From assembly GCA_015056625.1 (NCBI GenBank), contig SVFY01000002.1, positions 159,488 through 223,487 of the forward strand: a DNA stretch of 64,000 nucleotides, read 5' to 3'. Below are positions 16,732-25,952 of this stretch, one piece after another. Both the position numbers and the translations under genes were made by a program. The notes below the pieces were generated by a model. That model was not told the origin of the DNA. It did no database searches and was given only the letters and a program-made list of their open reading frames with translations. This DNA comes from Butyrivibrio sp. GTDB lineage: Bacteria; Bacillota; Clostridia; Lachnospirales; Lachnospiraceae. The number at the start of each line of letters is the position of its first letter. Position 1 is the first letter of the stretch.

Positions 16732-18423
16732 ATGTTGTGGGTAAATAAGTTAAAAAATGATCTAAAGGGTGTGCTTAAGGAACACCCTTTATCTGTGACT
16801 GTATTTTTTATAGCCTGTGTCATTGCAGGAATACATGAGGATTTTTATATCGGAGAAATCCTTAAATTTCTCTTTATATTTCTGTTTATGATAACCCCCT
16901 GTTTTTTAGCTGTGGAGACAGGACATTTCTCATTAAAAGAGCTTAATATCAAGAAGACGATACCGTATCTTATAACGATCATCTTTTCCTGTGTGTTGTG
17001 TGCTGGCTATGCCTTTTTGTTGTCGTTTAAATACGATGAAGCAGTACATAAAAAGGGAAGTCTTTATGTTCCATATACATACATCGAAAGGCTTGTGATC
17101 GTATATTTGGTCATTACCATTGCCTTTAGTATTTACAGGATGTATAGAGACTGTGGCCTCTCTCTTGAACAGTACAGTGTAAGGGCATTTCTTGGCGTGG
17201 TTAAGGCTGGATTCTTATACGGAGTATTAGCTGTAGGAAGTCTTCTTCTTATCTATGCATTTAATGCACTTTTGTTTGATATTCCGGCAGAAACTCTTAT
17301 CGAACTTACTATTCTTGGAGCAGTTCTTTTTCCAGGAGTTGTCATTGGACTTTCAAAGGTATCAGAGAGTCTTGGCAAGTTTTCAAAAGTACTTATGGGC
17401 TATGTACTGCCTGCAATAGTGGCCATAGCATGTCTTATTGTGTATATCTATATTATCAAGATAATCGTTGTAAGGACTATGCCTTCAAATGAAGCGTTTT
17501 CCATTATGACAGGTATATTTGTGGCGGGGCTTTTTATCTGGACAACAGCCCAGGGCTGCACAGAAGATCCTTTGCACAAGTACCTTTTGTTTTTCCCAAT
17601 TGTCTTTTCACCATTTATAGTTGTTCAGATAATATGTCTATCCATGAGGATAAGGCAGTATGGCATAACAAGCAGCAGGTACCTTGGAATACTGCTCATT
17701 GTTTTTGAGATCGTATATGTGGCATATTATGGAGTTTGCAGAATTAAGGGCAGGGGAGTAGGCGGATTTTTGTTTGTGATGCTTACAGCGCCTTTTATTA
17801 TCTACTACCTGATCCCCGGTATCAATGCGTACTCGGCGATTACAAATTCACAGTCAAAGGTAATTGAAAGATATCTTGATGCTTCAGCAAAAGGCGAGGA
17901 AACCTCGGATTTCAGGTCAGCCAAGTCTGCTTTGTACTCTATAAAAACTCAGGGAAGCATTGAAGGCATGAGATATGTAGAAAAGCTGAAGGGGAAGTAC
18001 TCTCAGGAACTTATTGAGTCCATAAACACCATTGGCTATGAAGTAAATTATGACGAGGGAGTAAAAACTGTAATTTATGCAAATATCAGTAATCCTGTGG
18101 TAAAGATAGAAGGATATAAATACCTCAAAAATGCGGATATATCCATATATAACAGTGAAACAGATCCTACCAAGGTCCCTGTATATGAGCACTATGACAG
18201 GGAAAAGCCTCTTGGGACAGTCAATATAAAGGATATGGTCCTTGAGCTTAAAAAACTGGAGGAAGAGGATGCTGGTTTTGAAGAAAAGGGAAAAGTTCTC
18301 GATAAAGTAATACCTCTTGAAAATGGAGCGGGGCTATATATCTATGACCTTGACACTGAGGTGACAGAGGATGGGCTTTTGGATTCAGTAAGTTATAGTG
18401 GCTATTACCTTTACAATGACTAA
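16732..18423 (+). CDS. Polytopic membrane protein, DUF4153-like
   Basis: A 563-residue protein with roughly eleven hydrophobic segments in residues 20-375 (for example VTVFFIACVIAGI, YLITIIFSCVLCAGYAFLL, FLFVMLTAPFIIYYLIPGI). A soluble C-terminal domain of about 185 residues follows, rich in Lys, Glu and Tyr (IKTQGSIEGMRYVEKLKG). This layout agrees with the DUF4153 family common in Clostridia, but I assign it from overall organisation, not from a decisive motif. It follows the CDF gene by 19 bases and probably closes that operon; the next gene has its own promoter. No enzymatic motif is visible and function is unknown. Confidence 0.7.
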   Translation: MLWVNKLKNDLKGVLKEHPLSVTVFFIACVIAGIHEDFYIGEILKFLFIFLFMITPCFLAVETGHFSLKELNIKKTIPYLITIIFSCVLCAGYAFLLSFKYDEAVHKKGSLYVPYTYIERLVIVYLVITIAFSIYRMYRDCGLSLEQYSVRAFLGVVKAGFLYGVLAVGSLLLIYAFNALLFDIPAETLIELTILGAVLFPGVVIGLSKVSESLGKFSKVLMGYVLPAIVAIACLIVYIYIIKIIVVRTMPSNEAFSIMTGIFVAGLFIWTTAQGCTEDPLHKYLLFFPIVFSPFIVVQIICLSMRIRQYGITSSRYLGILLIVFEIVYVAYYGVCRIKGRGVGGFLFVMLTAPFIIYYLIPGINAYSAITNSQSKVIERYLDASAKGEETSDFRSAKSALYSIKTQGSIEGMRYVEKLKGKYSQELIESINTIGYEVNYDEGVKTVIYANISNPVVKIEGYKYLKNADISIYNSETDPTKVPVYEHYDREKPLGTVNIKDMVLELKKLEEEDAGFEEKGKVLDKVIPLENGAGLYIYDLDTEVTEDGLLDSVSYSGYYLYND

Positions 18424-18445
18424 TTATAAAGGTTTTGTTAAATGC

Positions 18446-18475
18446 TTGTCATTTAGCCTGCCTATGAGATATACT
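18446..18475 (+). promoter_or_regulatory. gpmI promoter
   Basis: TTGTCA and TATACT separated by 18 bases, about 60 bases before the gpmI start, which has a strong GGAGG site. Good sigma-A match. Confidence 0.75.
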
Positions 18476-18534
18476 ATGCAAGGAAATTGTAATAATTGTT
18501 TTAAGCTTATAGCTTGGAATGGAGGATATAAATA

Positions 18535-20082
18535 ATGAGAGGTTCAAAACCTACAGTTCTTTTAATACTTGATGGATACGGGATCAACGAGAACCCTGAG
18601 GGAAATGCCATCGCAATGGCCAAGACTCCTGTTATGGACGGCCTTATGAAGGATTACCCTTTTGTAAAGGGATATGCTTCAGGACTTGCTGTTGGTCTTC
18701 CTGATGGTCAGATGGGTAACTCTGAGGTTGGTCATATGAATATGGGCGCTGGTAGAATTGTTTACCAGGAGCTTACAAGAATTACCAAGTCTATCGAAGA
18801 TGGTGATTTCTTTACCAATGAAGGACTTATGTGCGCTATAAACAACTGTAAGGAAAAAGACAGTGCGCTTCATATGTACGGTCTTGTTTCTGACGGCGGT
18901 GTACACAGCCACATCACACATATCTATGGCCTTTTAGAGCTTGCTAAAAAGAATGGCCTTAAGAAGGTATATGTTCATTGCTTCCTTGATGGAAGAGATA
19001 CTCCTCCTGAGAGTGGAATTGACTTTGTACAGCAGCTTGAGGACAAGATGAAGGAGCTTGGCATTGGTGAAATCGCTTCAATTTCTGGCCGTTACTATGC
19101 AATGGACAGAGATAACAACTACGACAGAGTTGAGATCGCTTACAATGCGCTTACAAAGGGCGAGGGCAACAAGGCTAATTCTGCTCACGAGTGCATGGTT
19201 AATACATACAAAGATGGCAAGACAGATGAGTTCGTTGTTCCTACAGTTATCATGAAGAACGGAGCTCCTGTAGCTACTATCAAGGATGGAGATTCAATCA
19301 TTTTCTATAACTTCCGTCCAGACAGAGCAAGAGAGATCACACATTGCTTCTGTGATGATGAGTTTGACAAGTTTAACAGAGGTAAGCGCCTTGATGTAAC
19401 TTATGTATGCTTTACTGATTATGATCCACTTATTCCTAACAAGGAAGTTGCTTTCAAGAAGGTTCTTCTCAACAACACCTTTGGTGAGTGGCTTGCAGCT
19501 AAGGGACTTAAGCAGGCACGTATCGCTGAGACAGAGAAGTATGCTCACGTAACATTCTTCTTTAACGGCGGCGTAGAGCAACCCAATGAGGGTGAGGACA
19601 GAGTCCTTGTAAACAGCCCTAAGGATGTTCCTACATATGACCTTAAGCCTCAGATGAGTGCTCCTGAAGTTTGTGAAAAGATCCTTGATGCGATAAGTTC
19701 ACAGAAATATGACGTTGTAGTTGCCAACTTTGCAAATCCTGACATGGTTGGCCATACAGGAGTTATCCCAGCAGCAGTTAAGGCTATCGAAGTGGTTGAT
19801 GAGTGCGTAGGTAAGATCGTAGATGCAGTTAAGTCAGTTAATGGCACAATGTTCATCTGTGCTGACCACGGTAATGCTGATATGATGATCGATTATGAGA
19901 CAGGCGAGCCATGGACAGCTCACACAACTAACCCTGTTCCATTCATCCTTGTAAACTATGATCCTGCATATACTCTTAGAGAGGGCGGATGCCTTGCAGA
20001 TATCATTCCTACACTTATTGAATGCATGGGAGAGCAGCAGCCAGCTGAGATGACAGGAAAGAGTCTTCTTATCAAGAAATAA
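18535..20082 (+). CDS. gpmI: 2,3-bisphosphoglycerate-independent phosphoglycerate mutase
   Basis: Glycolytic enzyme that interconverts 3- and 2-phosphoglycerate using two Mn ions. The 515-residue length is standard. Key residues are visible: metal ligand Asp in LLILDGYGIN, the phosphorylated Ser63 in QMGNSEVGHMN, the substrate loop DGRDTPPESG, SGRYYAMDRDNNYDR, FNFRPDRARE, and the second metal cluster in CADHGNADMM and WTAHTTNPVPF. It has its own strong promoter, a GGAGGA site and codon use typical of highly expressed genes here (CTT for Leu, AAG for Lys). secG follows with its own promoter. Confidence 0.98.
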   Translation: MRGSKPTVLLILDGYGINENPEGNAIAMAKTPVMDGLMKDYPFVKGYASGLAVGLPDGQMGNSEVGHMNMGAGRIVYQELTRITKSIEDGDFFTNEGLMCAINNCKEKDSALHMYGLVSDGGVHSHITHIYGLLELAKKNGLKKVYVHCFLDGRDTPPESGIDFVQQLEDKMKELGIGEIASISGRYYAMDRDNNYDRVEIAYNALTKGEGNKANSAHECMVNTYKDGKTDEFVVPTVIMKNGAPVATIKDGDSIIFYNFRPDRAREITHCFCDDEFDKFNRGKRLDVTYVCFTDYDPLIPNKEVAFKKVLLNNTFGEWLAAKGLKQARIAETEKYAHVTFFFNGGVEQPNEGEDRVLVNSPKDVPTYDLKPQMSAPEVCEKILDAISSQKYDVVVANFANPDMVGHTGVIPAAVKAIEVVDECVGKIVDAVKSVNGTMFICADHGNADMMIDYETGEPWTAHTTNPVPFILVNYDPAYTLREGGCLADIIPTLIECMGEQQPAEMTGKSLLIKK

Positions 20083-20112
20083 TTGACTAACTGGTCCTGA
20101 ATGTGCTATATT
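20083..20112 (+). promoter_or_regulatory. secG promoter
   Basis: TTGACT, 18 bases, then TATATT with an extended TG one base upstream (TGCTATATT). It begins immediately after the gpmI stop codon. Confidence 0.75.
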
Positions 20113-20160
20113 ACTTTTTGCGTGTTTTAGAATTCTTTGAACTTTTTTGGAGGTTTTTTC

Positions 20161-20403
20161 GTGAGCGTTTTAGATTACGTTTTTGGAGTTGTATTTATCA
20201 TAATTTGCCTTGCGCTTTGCACACTTGTGCTCGCACAGGAAGGTAAGAACCAGGGACTTGGTGCTATTCAGGGAACAGTTGAGAACACATACTGGGGCAA
20301 GAATAAGGGCCGTTCAAGAGAGGGTATCCTTAAGAAAGTGACAGTAGCTCTTTCATTTGCTTTTATCATTCTTGGCATTGTTCTTAACATGGGTATTTTT
20401 TAA
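20161..20403 (+). CDS. secG: Preprotein translocase subunit SecG
   Basis: Small membrane subunit of the SecYEG protein-export channel. The ORF track starts at 20137, but a GGAGG lies at 20149-20153, inside that extension and 7 bases before a GTG at 20161. The true product is therefore VSVLDYVFGVVFIII..., 80 residues, the normal SecG size. Two transmembrane helices are visible (VFGVVFIIICLALCTLVL and KKVTVALSFAFIILGIVL). Between them lies the conserved cytoplasmic loop QEGKNQGLGAIQG, the family hallmark. In many Firmicutes secG is followed by rnr and smpB, as here. Confidence 0.95.
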   Translation: MSVLDYVFGVVFIIICLALCTLVLAQEGKNQGLGAIQGTVENTYWGKNKGRSREGILKKVTVALSFAFIILGIVLNMGIF

Positions 20404-20431
20404 TAGAAAATACAAATCATATTAACTTTTC

Positions 20432-20466
20432 TGGGCACTCTACTACAAGGTTAGTTGGGGTGCCCA
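20432..20466 (+). terminator. Weak hairpin after secG, possibly overlapping the rnr promoter
   Basis: TGGGCAC and GTGCCCA flank a 21-base loop and are followed by TATTTTAT. The stem is short, so this is only a candidate terminator or attenuator. Confidence 0.4.
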
Positions 20467-20482
20467 TATTTTATGGTATTAT
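20455..20482 (+). promoter_or_regulatory. Candidate rnr promoter
   Basis: TTGGGG, 16 bases, and an extended -10 TGGTATTAT ending 6 bases before the first ATG of rnr. Transcription starting at the usual distance would begin at or next to that ATG. Confidence 0.45.
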
Positions 20483-20488
20483 AAAGAT

Positions 20489-22753
20489 ATGAGTAAAAAT
20501 AAGAGCCTAAAGCGCATGGATGAGCAGCTTTTTGGCAGAGATAAAAAGAAAAACTACATAACAGGACAGTTCGTATCAAGTGGAAGAGGCTTTGGATTTG
20601 TGGAAGTGGAAGGTAGAGATGAGGATATCTTTATTCCTGAAGAGTACGTCCACGGGGCTTTCCACACAGATACTGTTGAGGTTGAGATACTGCCAGAGAG
20701 CACTGGAAAAAGGCAGGAAGGCAGAATAAGAAACATCCTCATAAGGGGCATGGAAGAGGTGGTTGGAACCTTCCAGGGGGAGACTAACTTTGGCTTTGTG
20801 ATCCCTGATAACAACAAGATAGAAAACGACATCTTTATTCCAAGGGAACACACAAATGGAGCTGTTACCGGAGATAAGGTGGTAGTTACAATAACTGACT
20901 ATGGCGATCCTATTGCTCACCGCAAGCCAGAGGGCAAGGTGAAGGAAGTTATTGGCAATATCAATGATCCAGGGGTAGATATCATTTCAATAGTCATGGG
21001 ATACGGGATACCCTATGAGTTTCCTGAGAAGGTAATAAACCAGGCAAACAGATGCCCTGACAGCGTCAGCGAAGCGGACATGTACGGAAGGTCAGATCTT
21101 AGGAATGTGACAATGGTCACAATTGATGGCGAAGATGCCAAGGACCTGGATGATGCAGTCAGCCTTCATATTGATGAAGAAGGCAATTATCATCTTGGCG
21201 TCCATATAGCTGATGTGACTAATTACGTGCAGGAGAGTTCTGCTCTTGACAGGGAAGCTTTTAAGAGAGGCACCAGCGTATATCTTGTAGACCGGGTTAT
21301 ACCTATGCTTCCCCACAGACTGTCAAATGGTATATGCTCACTTAATCACGGTGAGGACCGACTTGCTCTAAGCTGTCTTATGACCTTTGATGTTAATGGC
21401 GGCCTTATTGACCACGATATAGTTGAGTCTGTAATCAATGTCAATGAGCGCATGTCTTACACTGATGTGGCCAAGATCTTAGAGGATAAGGATCCTGATA
21501 CCATTGAAAGGTATAAGGAGCTTGTTCCTATGTTTGAGGATATGGCTAAGCTTTCGCTTATCCTTCGAGGCAAGAGGGAGAAGAAGGGCGCCATCGACTT
21601 TGATTTTCCTGAGTCCAGGATAATACTGGATAAGGAAGGAAATCCTGTTGATATTGTTCCTCATGAGAGAAATGTGGCAACCAGGCTTATAGAGGACTTT
21701 ATGCTTGCTGCCAATCAGACAGTGGCTGAGCATTTTTATTATATGCAAAGTCCCTTCGTATACAGAGTGCACCAGCAGCCTGATCAAGAGAAGATTGCAT
21801 CTTTATCTTCATTTGTATCAAAATTTGGTCATCACATTAAGGTGCGCAAGGATGATGGTGTAAGGCCAAAAGAGCTTCAAAAGCTCCTTAAAGGTATTCA
21901 GGGAACCAAGGAAGAGCCAGTGATCAGCAGGATGGCTTTAAGATTCATGATGCAGGCTAAATACAGCACTGAATGCACAGGCCACTTTGGACTTGCATTT
22001 GATTATTATTGTCATTTCACATCCCCCATCAGGAGATATCCGGACCTTCAGATACACAGGATCATCAAGGATCATTTGAGGGGCAGGATGAATGAAAGAA
22101 AGGCTGATCACTACAGGGAGATCCTTGATGAGGTGGCCAAGCACTCATCGGAGACAGAAAGACGTGCTGAAGAAGCTGAGAGGGAAACTGACAAGCTCAA
22201 AAAAGCCCAGTTCATGGAAAACCATGTGGGAGAGCGATTTGAGGGACTTGTTTCAGGTGTAACTGCCTATGGCTTTTTTGTGGAGCTTGAAAACAGCTGT
22301 GAGGGAATGGTCAGAGCAGCTTCAATGGAAGACGATTTCTACGTATATGAAGAGACATCAATGAAGCTTGTGGGCGAAAGATATCACAAGGAATACACCA
22401 TCGGCCAGAAGGTCATGATAAAGGTAGTGGGAGCTGACAGGCTTACCAAGACCATAGACTTTAAGCTTGCAAGTGATGACCCTGAAGATGATACCAACGA
22501 CTTCGTTGAATACTCTGATGGACGCAAAGCTGTAGAGAAAAGAGCAAACAAGATAAGAAGACTCTCCATGGAAGCAGCTGATGACAGAGAAGCTTCTGAT
22601 CCCGGCTCTGGCAGGAAAACTACCAGCAAAGCAAAAGAAGATAAGAAAAAGTCCACAAGAAAAGTTTATAAGGTACATAAATACAAGAAATCTGCCACCA
22701 GCAAGGCTGCAAGAACAGCCCAGGGCAAAGGCAGATCCAGGAAAAAGAGATAA
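20489..22753 (+). CDS. rnr: Ribonuclease R
   Basis: A 754-residue processive 3'-5' exoribonuclease that degrades structured RNA, including defective messages released by tmRNA. Domains in order: N-terminal cold-shock-like OB folds ([19 protein letters not shown] and [11 protein letters not shown]); the RNB catalytic domain starting near [14 protein letters not shown] with the metal-binding Asp cluster; [27 protein letters not shown] and [14 protein letters not shown]; an S1 domain ([19 protein letters not shown]); and a Lys/Arg-rich tail of about 60 residues. No Shine-Dalgarno sequence is seen before the ATG at 20489, and a second ATG at 20515 is also without one. It directly precedes smpB (2-base gap). 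Confidence 0.97.
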   Translation: MSKNKSLKRMDEQLFGRDKKKNYITGQFVSSGRGFGFVEVEGRDEDIFIPEEYVHGAFHTDTVEVEILPESTGKRQEGRIRNILIRGMEEVVGTFQGETNFGFVIPDNNKIENDIFIPREHTNGAVTGDKVVVTITDYGDPIAHRKPEGKVKEVIGNINDPGVDIISIVMGYGIPYEFPEKVINQANRCPDSVSEADMYGRSDLRNVTMVTIDGEDAKDLDDAVSLHIDEEGNYHLGVHIADVTNYVQESSALDREAFKRGTSVYLVDRVIPMLPHRLSNGICSLNHGEDRLALSCLMTFDVNGGLIDHDIVESVINVNERMSYTDVAKILEDKDPDTIERYKELVPMFEDMAKLSLILRGKREKKGAIDFDFPESRIILDKEGNPVDIVPHERNVATRLIEDFMLAANQTVAEHFYYMQSPFVYRVHQQPDQEKIASLSSFVSKFGHHIKVRKDDGVRPKELQKLLKGIQGTKEEPVISRMALRFMMQAKYSTECTGHFGLAFDYYCHFTSPIRRYPDLQIHRIIKDHLRGRMNERKADHYREILDEVAKHSSETERRAEEAERETDKLKKAQFMENHVGERFEGLVSGVTAYGFFVELENSCEGMVRAASMEDDFYVYEETSMKLVGERYHKEYTIGQKVMIKVVGADRLTKTIDFKLASDDPEDDTNDFVEYSDGRKAVEKRANKIRRLSMEAADDREASDPGSGRKTTSKAKEDKKKSTRKVYKVHKYKKSATSKAARTAQGKGRSRKKR

Positions 22754-22755
22754 CA

Positions 22756-23226
22756 ATGGCAGAAGATAATAAGGCAAGAAAGCTAATAGCAAATAACAAA
22801 AAAGCATATCACGACTACTTCATCGAAGAAAAGTATGAAGCGGGACTTGAACTGTTTGGCACGGAAGTTAAGTCGCTCAGGCAAGGTAAGTGCAGTATCA
22901 AGGAGTCATGGATCAGCATAGATAAAGGTGAAGCCTTTATCATGGGTATGAATATAAGTCCTTATGAGAAGGGAAATATATTCAATAAAGATCCGCTTCG
23001 TGTTAAAAAGCTCTTGCTCCATAAGGCTGAGATCAGAAAACTTGACCAGCAGAAAATGGTTCAGGGCTATACACTGGTACCTTTAGAGGTGTATTTTAAG
23101 AATGGAAGAGTCAAGGTCGAAATAGGACTTGCCAAGGGTAAAAAACTCTATGACAAGCGTGCAGATATGGCTAAAAAGGATCAGCAAAGAGAGGCTGAAA
23201 AAGAGTTTAAGCAAAGGTTCAAATAA
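22756..23226 (+). CDS. smpB: SsrA-binding protein SmpB
   Basis: Binds tmRNA and places it in the A site of stalled ribosomes, mimicking the missing tRNA part. The 156-residue product has the family blocks: [29 protein letters not shown], the [24 protein letters not shown] core, and the basic C-terminal tail [23 protein letters not shown] that reaches into the mRNA channel. It starts 2 bases after rnr, so the two are certainly in one operon. Its RNA partner ssrA is encoded 1.5 kb downstream. Length and motifs are normal. Confidence 0.98.
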   Translation: MAEDNKARKLIANNKKAYHDYFIEEKYEAGLELFGTEVKSLRQGKCSIKESWISIDKGEAFIMGMNISPYEKGNIFNKDPLRVKKLLLHKAEIRKLDQQKMVQGYTLVPLEVYFKNGRVKVEIGLAKGKKLYDKRADMAKKDQQREAEKEFKQRFK

Positions 23227-23258
23227 ACCTTTGACTTAAGGAGGATATAACTACGATC

Positions 23259-23846
23259 ATGCCTGAAGATAAAGATGGATGGTTAGATCAGCTAAAACAG
23301 GTTGAGACAGCTGATGGAATAAGGTACACAGGTAGTAAGGAAGCTTATCTTAAGTTTCTGAGGACTTTTTATACCACTTTAGAGGATAAGGCAGACGAGA
23401 TTGAAAACTCCTACAAGAATGGCGATATGGAGTTTTGTACTATAAAAGTCCATGCACTTAAGAGCACAGCCAGGATAATAGGAGCAAGGAAGCTTTCAAA
23501 GCTTGCTGAGAAGCTGGAAGAAGCGGGTAAGAAAAGGGACTTAAAAACATTTGATGAACATATATATGAGCTTCTTACCATGTTCAGAGGATATAAAGAA
23601 AACCTTGCAAGTCTTCCAGTTGAAAAAGATCTCATGAAGAAAGAACCTATTTCAGATGATGCTTTACTTGATGCCTATGGAGCGCTAAAAAGCTTTGCTG
23701 CGCAGATGGATGTGGATGCCATCAGAATGATCCTTGATGAACTTGCTATTTACGAATTGAAACCAGCTGATCAGGAGAAAATTGAAACAATTAACAGAAA
23801 ATTGTTACAATTTGATTGGGATGAAATAGAAAAGCTGTTACAATAG
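23259..23846 (+). CDS. Hpt domain phosphotransfer protein
   Basis: A 195-residue protein with a histidine phosphotransfer helix bundle. The phosphorylatable residue is His65 in KVHALKSTARIIGA, which matches the Hpt consensus HxLKGxA-like pattern well. The preceding GSKEAYLKFLRTFY is the usual first helix. The C-terminal about 75 residues (DDALLDAYGALKSFAAQMDVDAIRMILDELA) look like a second helical module similar in pattern to the first but without a phosphorylatable His. No kinase gene is adjacent. AAGGAGG lies 14 bases before the ATG, a longer spacing than usual. It stands between smpB and a response regulator and probably exchanges phosphate with that regulator. Confidence 0.88.
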   Translation: MPEDKDGWLDQLKQVETADGIRYTGSKEAYLKFLRTFYTTLEDKADEIENSYKNGDMEFCTIKVHALKSTARIIGARKLSKLAEKLEEAGKKRDLKTFDEHIYELLTMFRGYKENLASLPVEKDLMKKEPISDDALLDAYGALKSFAAQMDVDAIRMILDELAIYELKPADQEKIETINRKLLQFDWDEIEKLLQ

Positions 23847-23883
23847 TAGTATGAATATACTGCACCCCGGAGGATGTGTATCG

Positions 23884-24651
23884 ATGGCTGTTAACAGAGC
23901 AATTGTAATAGGACAAAAGGAATCATTCTTTATCAAGGTACTTATCAAAAAGATGCTTGATGGCATGATCCAGACAAAGTATGTTCAGAATACGGTCGAT
24001 GAGATCAACAGGAATATTAACGAAGCTGATATTGCTGTTTATTATATGGACTCCGGAGAGGTGATAGAGCCCGGTATCTTAAGGTTTATAGTAGATACAC
24101 TTAAAGACAAGGAAAAGAAGCTGATCCTTATAGGAGACCCTGCTGACACCAGGTTTTTAAATGACGATATTCCAGATGACATTCTCTATCAGGTTCTTCC
24201 AAGACCACTTGATAATGACAAGTTTATGTCTGTAATATCTGAGTTCTTCAATAAAAACTCAATGGATGAGTTTAAAAAGAGCATTCTGGTTTGCGATGAT
24301 GATCCCAATTATCTGGGCCTTGTAAGAGAGTGGCTTAAGGACACATACAAGGTATCAGTAGTAACATCAGGACTTCAGGCTATCAAGTGGCTTGGAAAAA
24401 ATAAGGCTGATCTTATTTTACTCGATCATGAAATGCCTGTAACAACAGGCCCACAAGTTCTTGAGATGTTAAGGGCAGATGAGGAGACCAGATCTATTCC
24501 AGTTATGTTCCTTACTGGTAAGAGTGATAAAGAGAGTGTACTTGCAGTTGTAGCGCTTAAGCCTGAAGGATATTTCCTAAAGAACATCGAGAAGGAAGAA
24601 CTTCTTGAAAAACTTTCGCAATTCTTTGCACTCCAGGTTGCAAAAAGCTAA
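23884..24651 (+). CDS. Response regulator with two receiver domains and no output domain
   Basis: The ORF track begins at 23851, but CCGGAGGA precedes the ATG at 23884, so I take that start (255 residues). The C-terminal half is a complete receiver domain: acidic pocket VCDDDP, phospho-acceptor Asp181 in ILLDHEMP, the conserved Thr in FLTGKSD, and Lys in GYFLKNI. The N-terminal half (AIVIGQKESFFIKVLIKKML..ADIAVYYMDSGE..LILIGDP..VLPRPLD) has the alternating strand-helix pattern of a receiver but lacks the acidic pair, so it is a pseudo-receiver. There is no DNA-binding or enzyme domain, so output is likely by protein contact. It follows the Hpt gene closely and ends just before the ssrA promoter. 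Confidence 0.87.
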   Translation: MAVNRAIVIGQKESFFIKVLIKKMLDGMIQTKYVQNTVDEINRNINEADIAVYYMDSGEVIEPGILRFIVDTLKDKEKKLILIGDPADTRFLNDDIPDDILYQVLPRPLDNDKFMSVISEFFNKNSMDEFKKSILVCDDDPNYLGLVREWLKDTYKVSVVTSGLQAIKWLGKNKADLILLDHEMPVTTGPQVLEMLRADEETRSIPVMFLTGKSDKESVLAVVALKPEGYFLKNIEKEELLEKLSQFFALQVAKS

Positions 24652-24663
24652 ACCGACAGGTTA

Positions 24664-24692
24664 TTGATTTAATCTGTGTTTATGTATATACT
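24664..24692 (+). promoter_or_regulatory. ssrA promoter
   Basis: TTGATT and TATACT with 17-base spacing, 20 bases upstream of the mature tmRNA 5' end, leaving room for a short 5' leader that RNase P would remove. Confidence 0.75.
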
Positions 24693-24711
24693 GAAAAAGC
24701 AAATTAAATAT

Positions 24712-25066
24712 GGGTTAGTAAAGGTTTCGACAGGGATTTTGAAGCTGGAGAAGCTATCCGCAGGACGGTGCGTTAAACCTCAAATTAAAATTAAACGCTG
24801 AAGATAATTTAGCATTTGCTGCCTAAGGGCAGCTCGTGGACTTAAGTACACCTACATATTTAAGTATCCGCGTCAAAACTTGTAGGAAACGACATGGCAA
24901 GTGCCCCGAGGCTGTGGTCGTATAAGGGGCTACAGATCATTTTTGGTTGCCTATTACTGAAGATGTGATGGAACAGGAATGCAGAATTCCGAAATAACAG
25001 GCTATGATAGTAGAAGGACAGGGGATGAATTTTTGGACGCGGGTTCGACTCCCGCCTAATCCACTA
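24712..25066 (+). ncRNA. ssrA: Transfer-messenger RNA (tmRNA, SsrA)
   Basis: Rescues ribosomes stalled on broken messages by acting as tRNA-Ala and then as mRNA. The 5' acceptor strand GGGTTAG pairs with CTAATCC at the 3' end; pair three is G-U, the identity mark read by alanyl-tRNA synthetase. TTTCGACAGGG follows the 5' strand as usual. The T arm is GCGGG-TTCGACT-CCCGC, followed by CTAATCC, discriminator A, then CTA instead of an encoded CCA. The reading frame for the tag starts at GCT (24797) after TTAAAC. The pseudoknot-forming segments lie between about 24830 and 25020. Mature ends are judged from base pairing and are accurate to a few bases. Confidence 0.95.
24797..24826 (+). other. tmRNA tag-peptide reading frame
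   Basis: GCT GAA GAT AAT TTA GCA TTT GCT GCC TAA encodes AEDNLAFAA. The Ala-Ala end is the protease recognition signal; the residue before it is Phe, where Leu or Val is more usual. The resume codon GCT is inferred from the preceding TTAAAC and from similar clostridial tags. Confidence 0.85.
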
Positions 25067-25097
25067 AAAAAAGCGGCTAAGTTGAGCCGCTTTTTTT
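25066..25097. terminator. Bidirectional terminator of ssrA and proB
   Basis: A7, then GCGGCT-AAGTTG-AGCCGC (extended by A-T pairs), then T7. It lies right after the tmRNA 3' end, and proB ends 5 bases beyond on the other strand. Confidence 0.93.
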
Positions 25098-25101
25098 ATG
25101 T

Positions 25102-25902
25102 TTATATTTCCTTGGCAACAAATAATGTTCCAACTTTTTTCTTTTCTATGATGTCATAGAGTTTTTCAGGATTTTTTCCGTTAGTAACAAGAACGTCAAT
25201 GCCATGTGAAGTTGCAAGCTCAGCAGCTTCTAACTTGGTGATCATTCCCCCGGTTCCGCGATTTGACCCTGATCCTGATGCAAGGCTCTTTAATTCTTCA
25301 GTTATTTCCTCAACTCTGCTGATCACTTTTGCATTCTTGTCTGTCTTGGGATTGCCATCATAAAGGCCATCAATATCTGAGAAAATAATGAGCTTGCATG
25401 CGTTGCAGAACACAGCTACAACAGCAGAGAGCATATCGTTATCCGAAAAGAGTTTTTTCTCTGATTCGATCTCAGTGTGGCTTACGGAGTCATTCTCGTT
25501 GACGATTGGGATGATATGGTTTTCAAGGAGGGCATCAAAGGTGTTTTTTAAGTTTTCACTTCTGATGGGATCAGCAATATCTCCGTTGTCCAAAAGGATC
25601 TGTCCAACCATTCTGCCATATTCACTAAAGAATTTGTCATACAGGTGCATAAGCTCAGTCTGACCAACAGCAGCAGCGGCCTGTTTCAACCTGATCTCTT
25701 TTGGCTTTTGTGAAAGTCTCATCTTTCCTGCACCAACTGCAATGGCACCAGAGGAGACAAGCACAAGGTCATAACCAAGGTTCTCAACACCAGCTAAAGC
25801 CCTGCACAGATGATCAAGTGCTCTGATATCTATATTTCCCTCTTCATTGGTGATGGTAGAAGTACCGACTTTTACCACAATTCTCTTTTTACTTACAGCC
25901 AT
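25102..25902 (-). CDS. proB: Glutamate 5-kinase
   Basis: First step of proline synthesis: phosphorylates the gamma-carboxyl of glutamate. The amino acid kinase fold is clear: KRIVVKVGTSTIT, LVLVSSGAIAVGAGKM, AAAAVGQTELMHLYD, PIVNENDSVS, FSDNDMLSAVVA and IIFSDIDGLY, then the ATP-site region GTGGMITKLEAAELA. The product is 266 residues and lacks the C-terminal PUA domain that brings many ProB proteins to about 365. PUA-less versions exist and remain active. The partner proA lies about 27 kb away, so the usual proBA pair is split. Expression is from a short AT-rich upstream region; AAGGAAAAAC is the ribosome site. Confidence 0.95.
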   Translation of the reverse strand: MAVSKKRIVVKVGTSTITNEEGNIDIRALDHLCRALAGVENLGYDLVLVSSGAIAVGAGKMRLSQKPKEIRLKQAAAAVGQTELMHLYDKFFSEYGRMVGQILLDNGDIADPIRSENLKNTFDALLENHIIPIVNENDSVSHTEIESEKKLFSDNDMLSAVVAVFCNACKLIIFSDIDGLYDGNPKTDKNAKVISRVEEITEELKSLASGSGSNRGTGGMITKLEAAELATSHGIDVLVTNGKNPEKLYDIIEKKKVGTLFVAKEI

Positions 25903-25952
25903 TTTGTTTTTCCTTCTTTTATATTTTAAAGTGTTAAATTGAAAATCTTAAT

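Noticed and set aside
24652-24663. AACC-GACA-GGTT as terminator of the response-regulator gene
   Set aside because: Only a 4-base stem with no T-run; more likely chance sequence next to the ssrA promoter.
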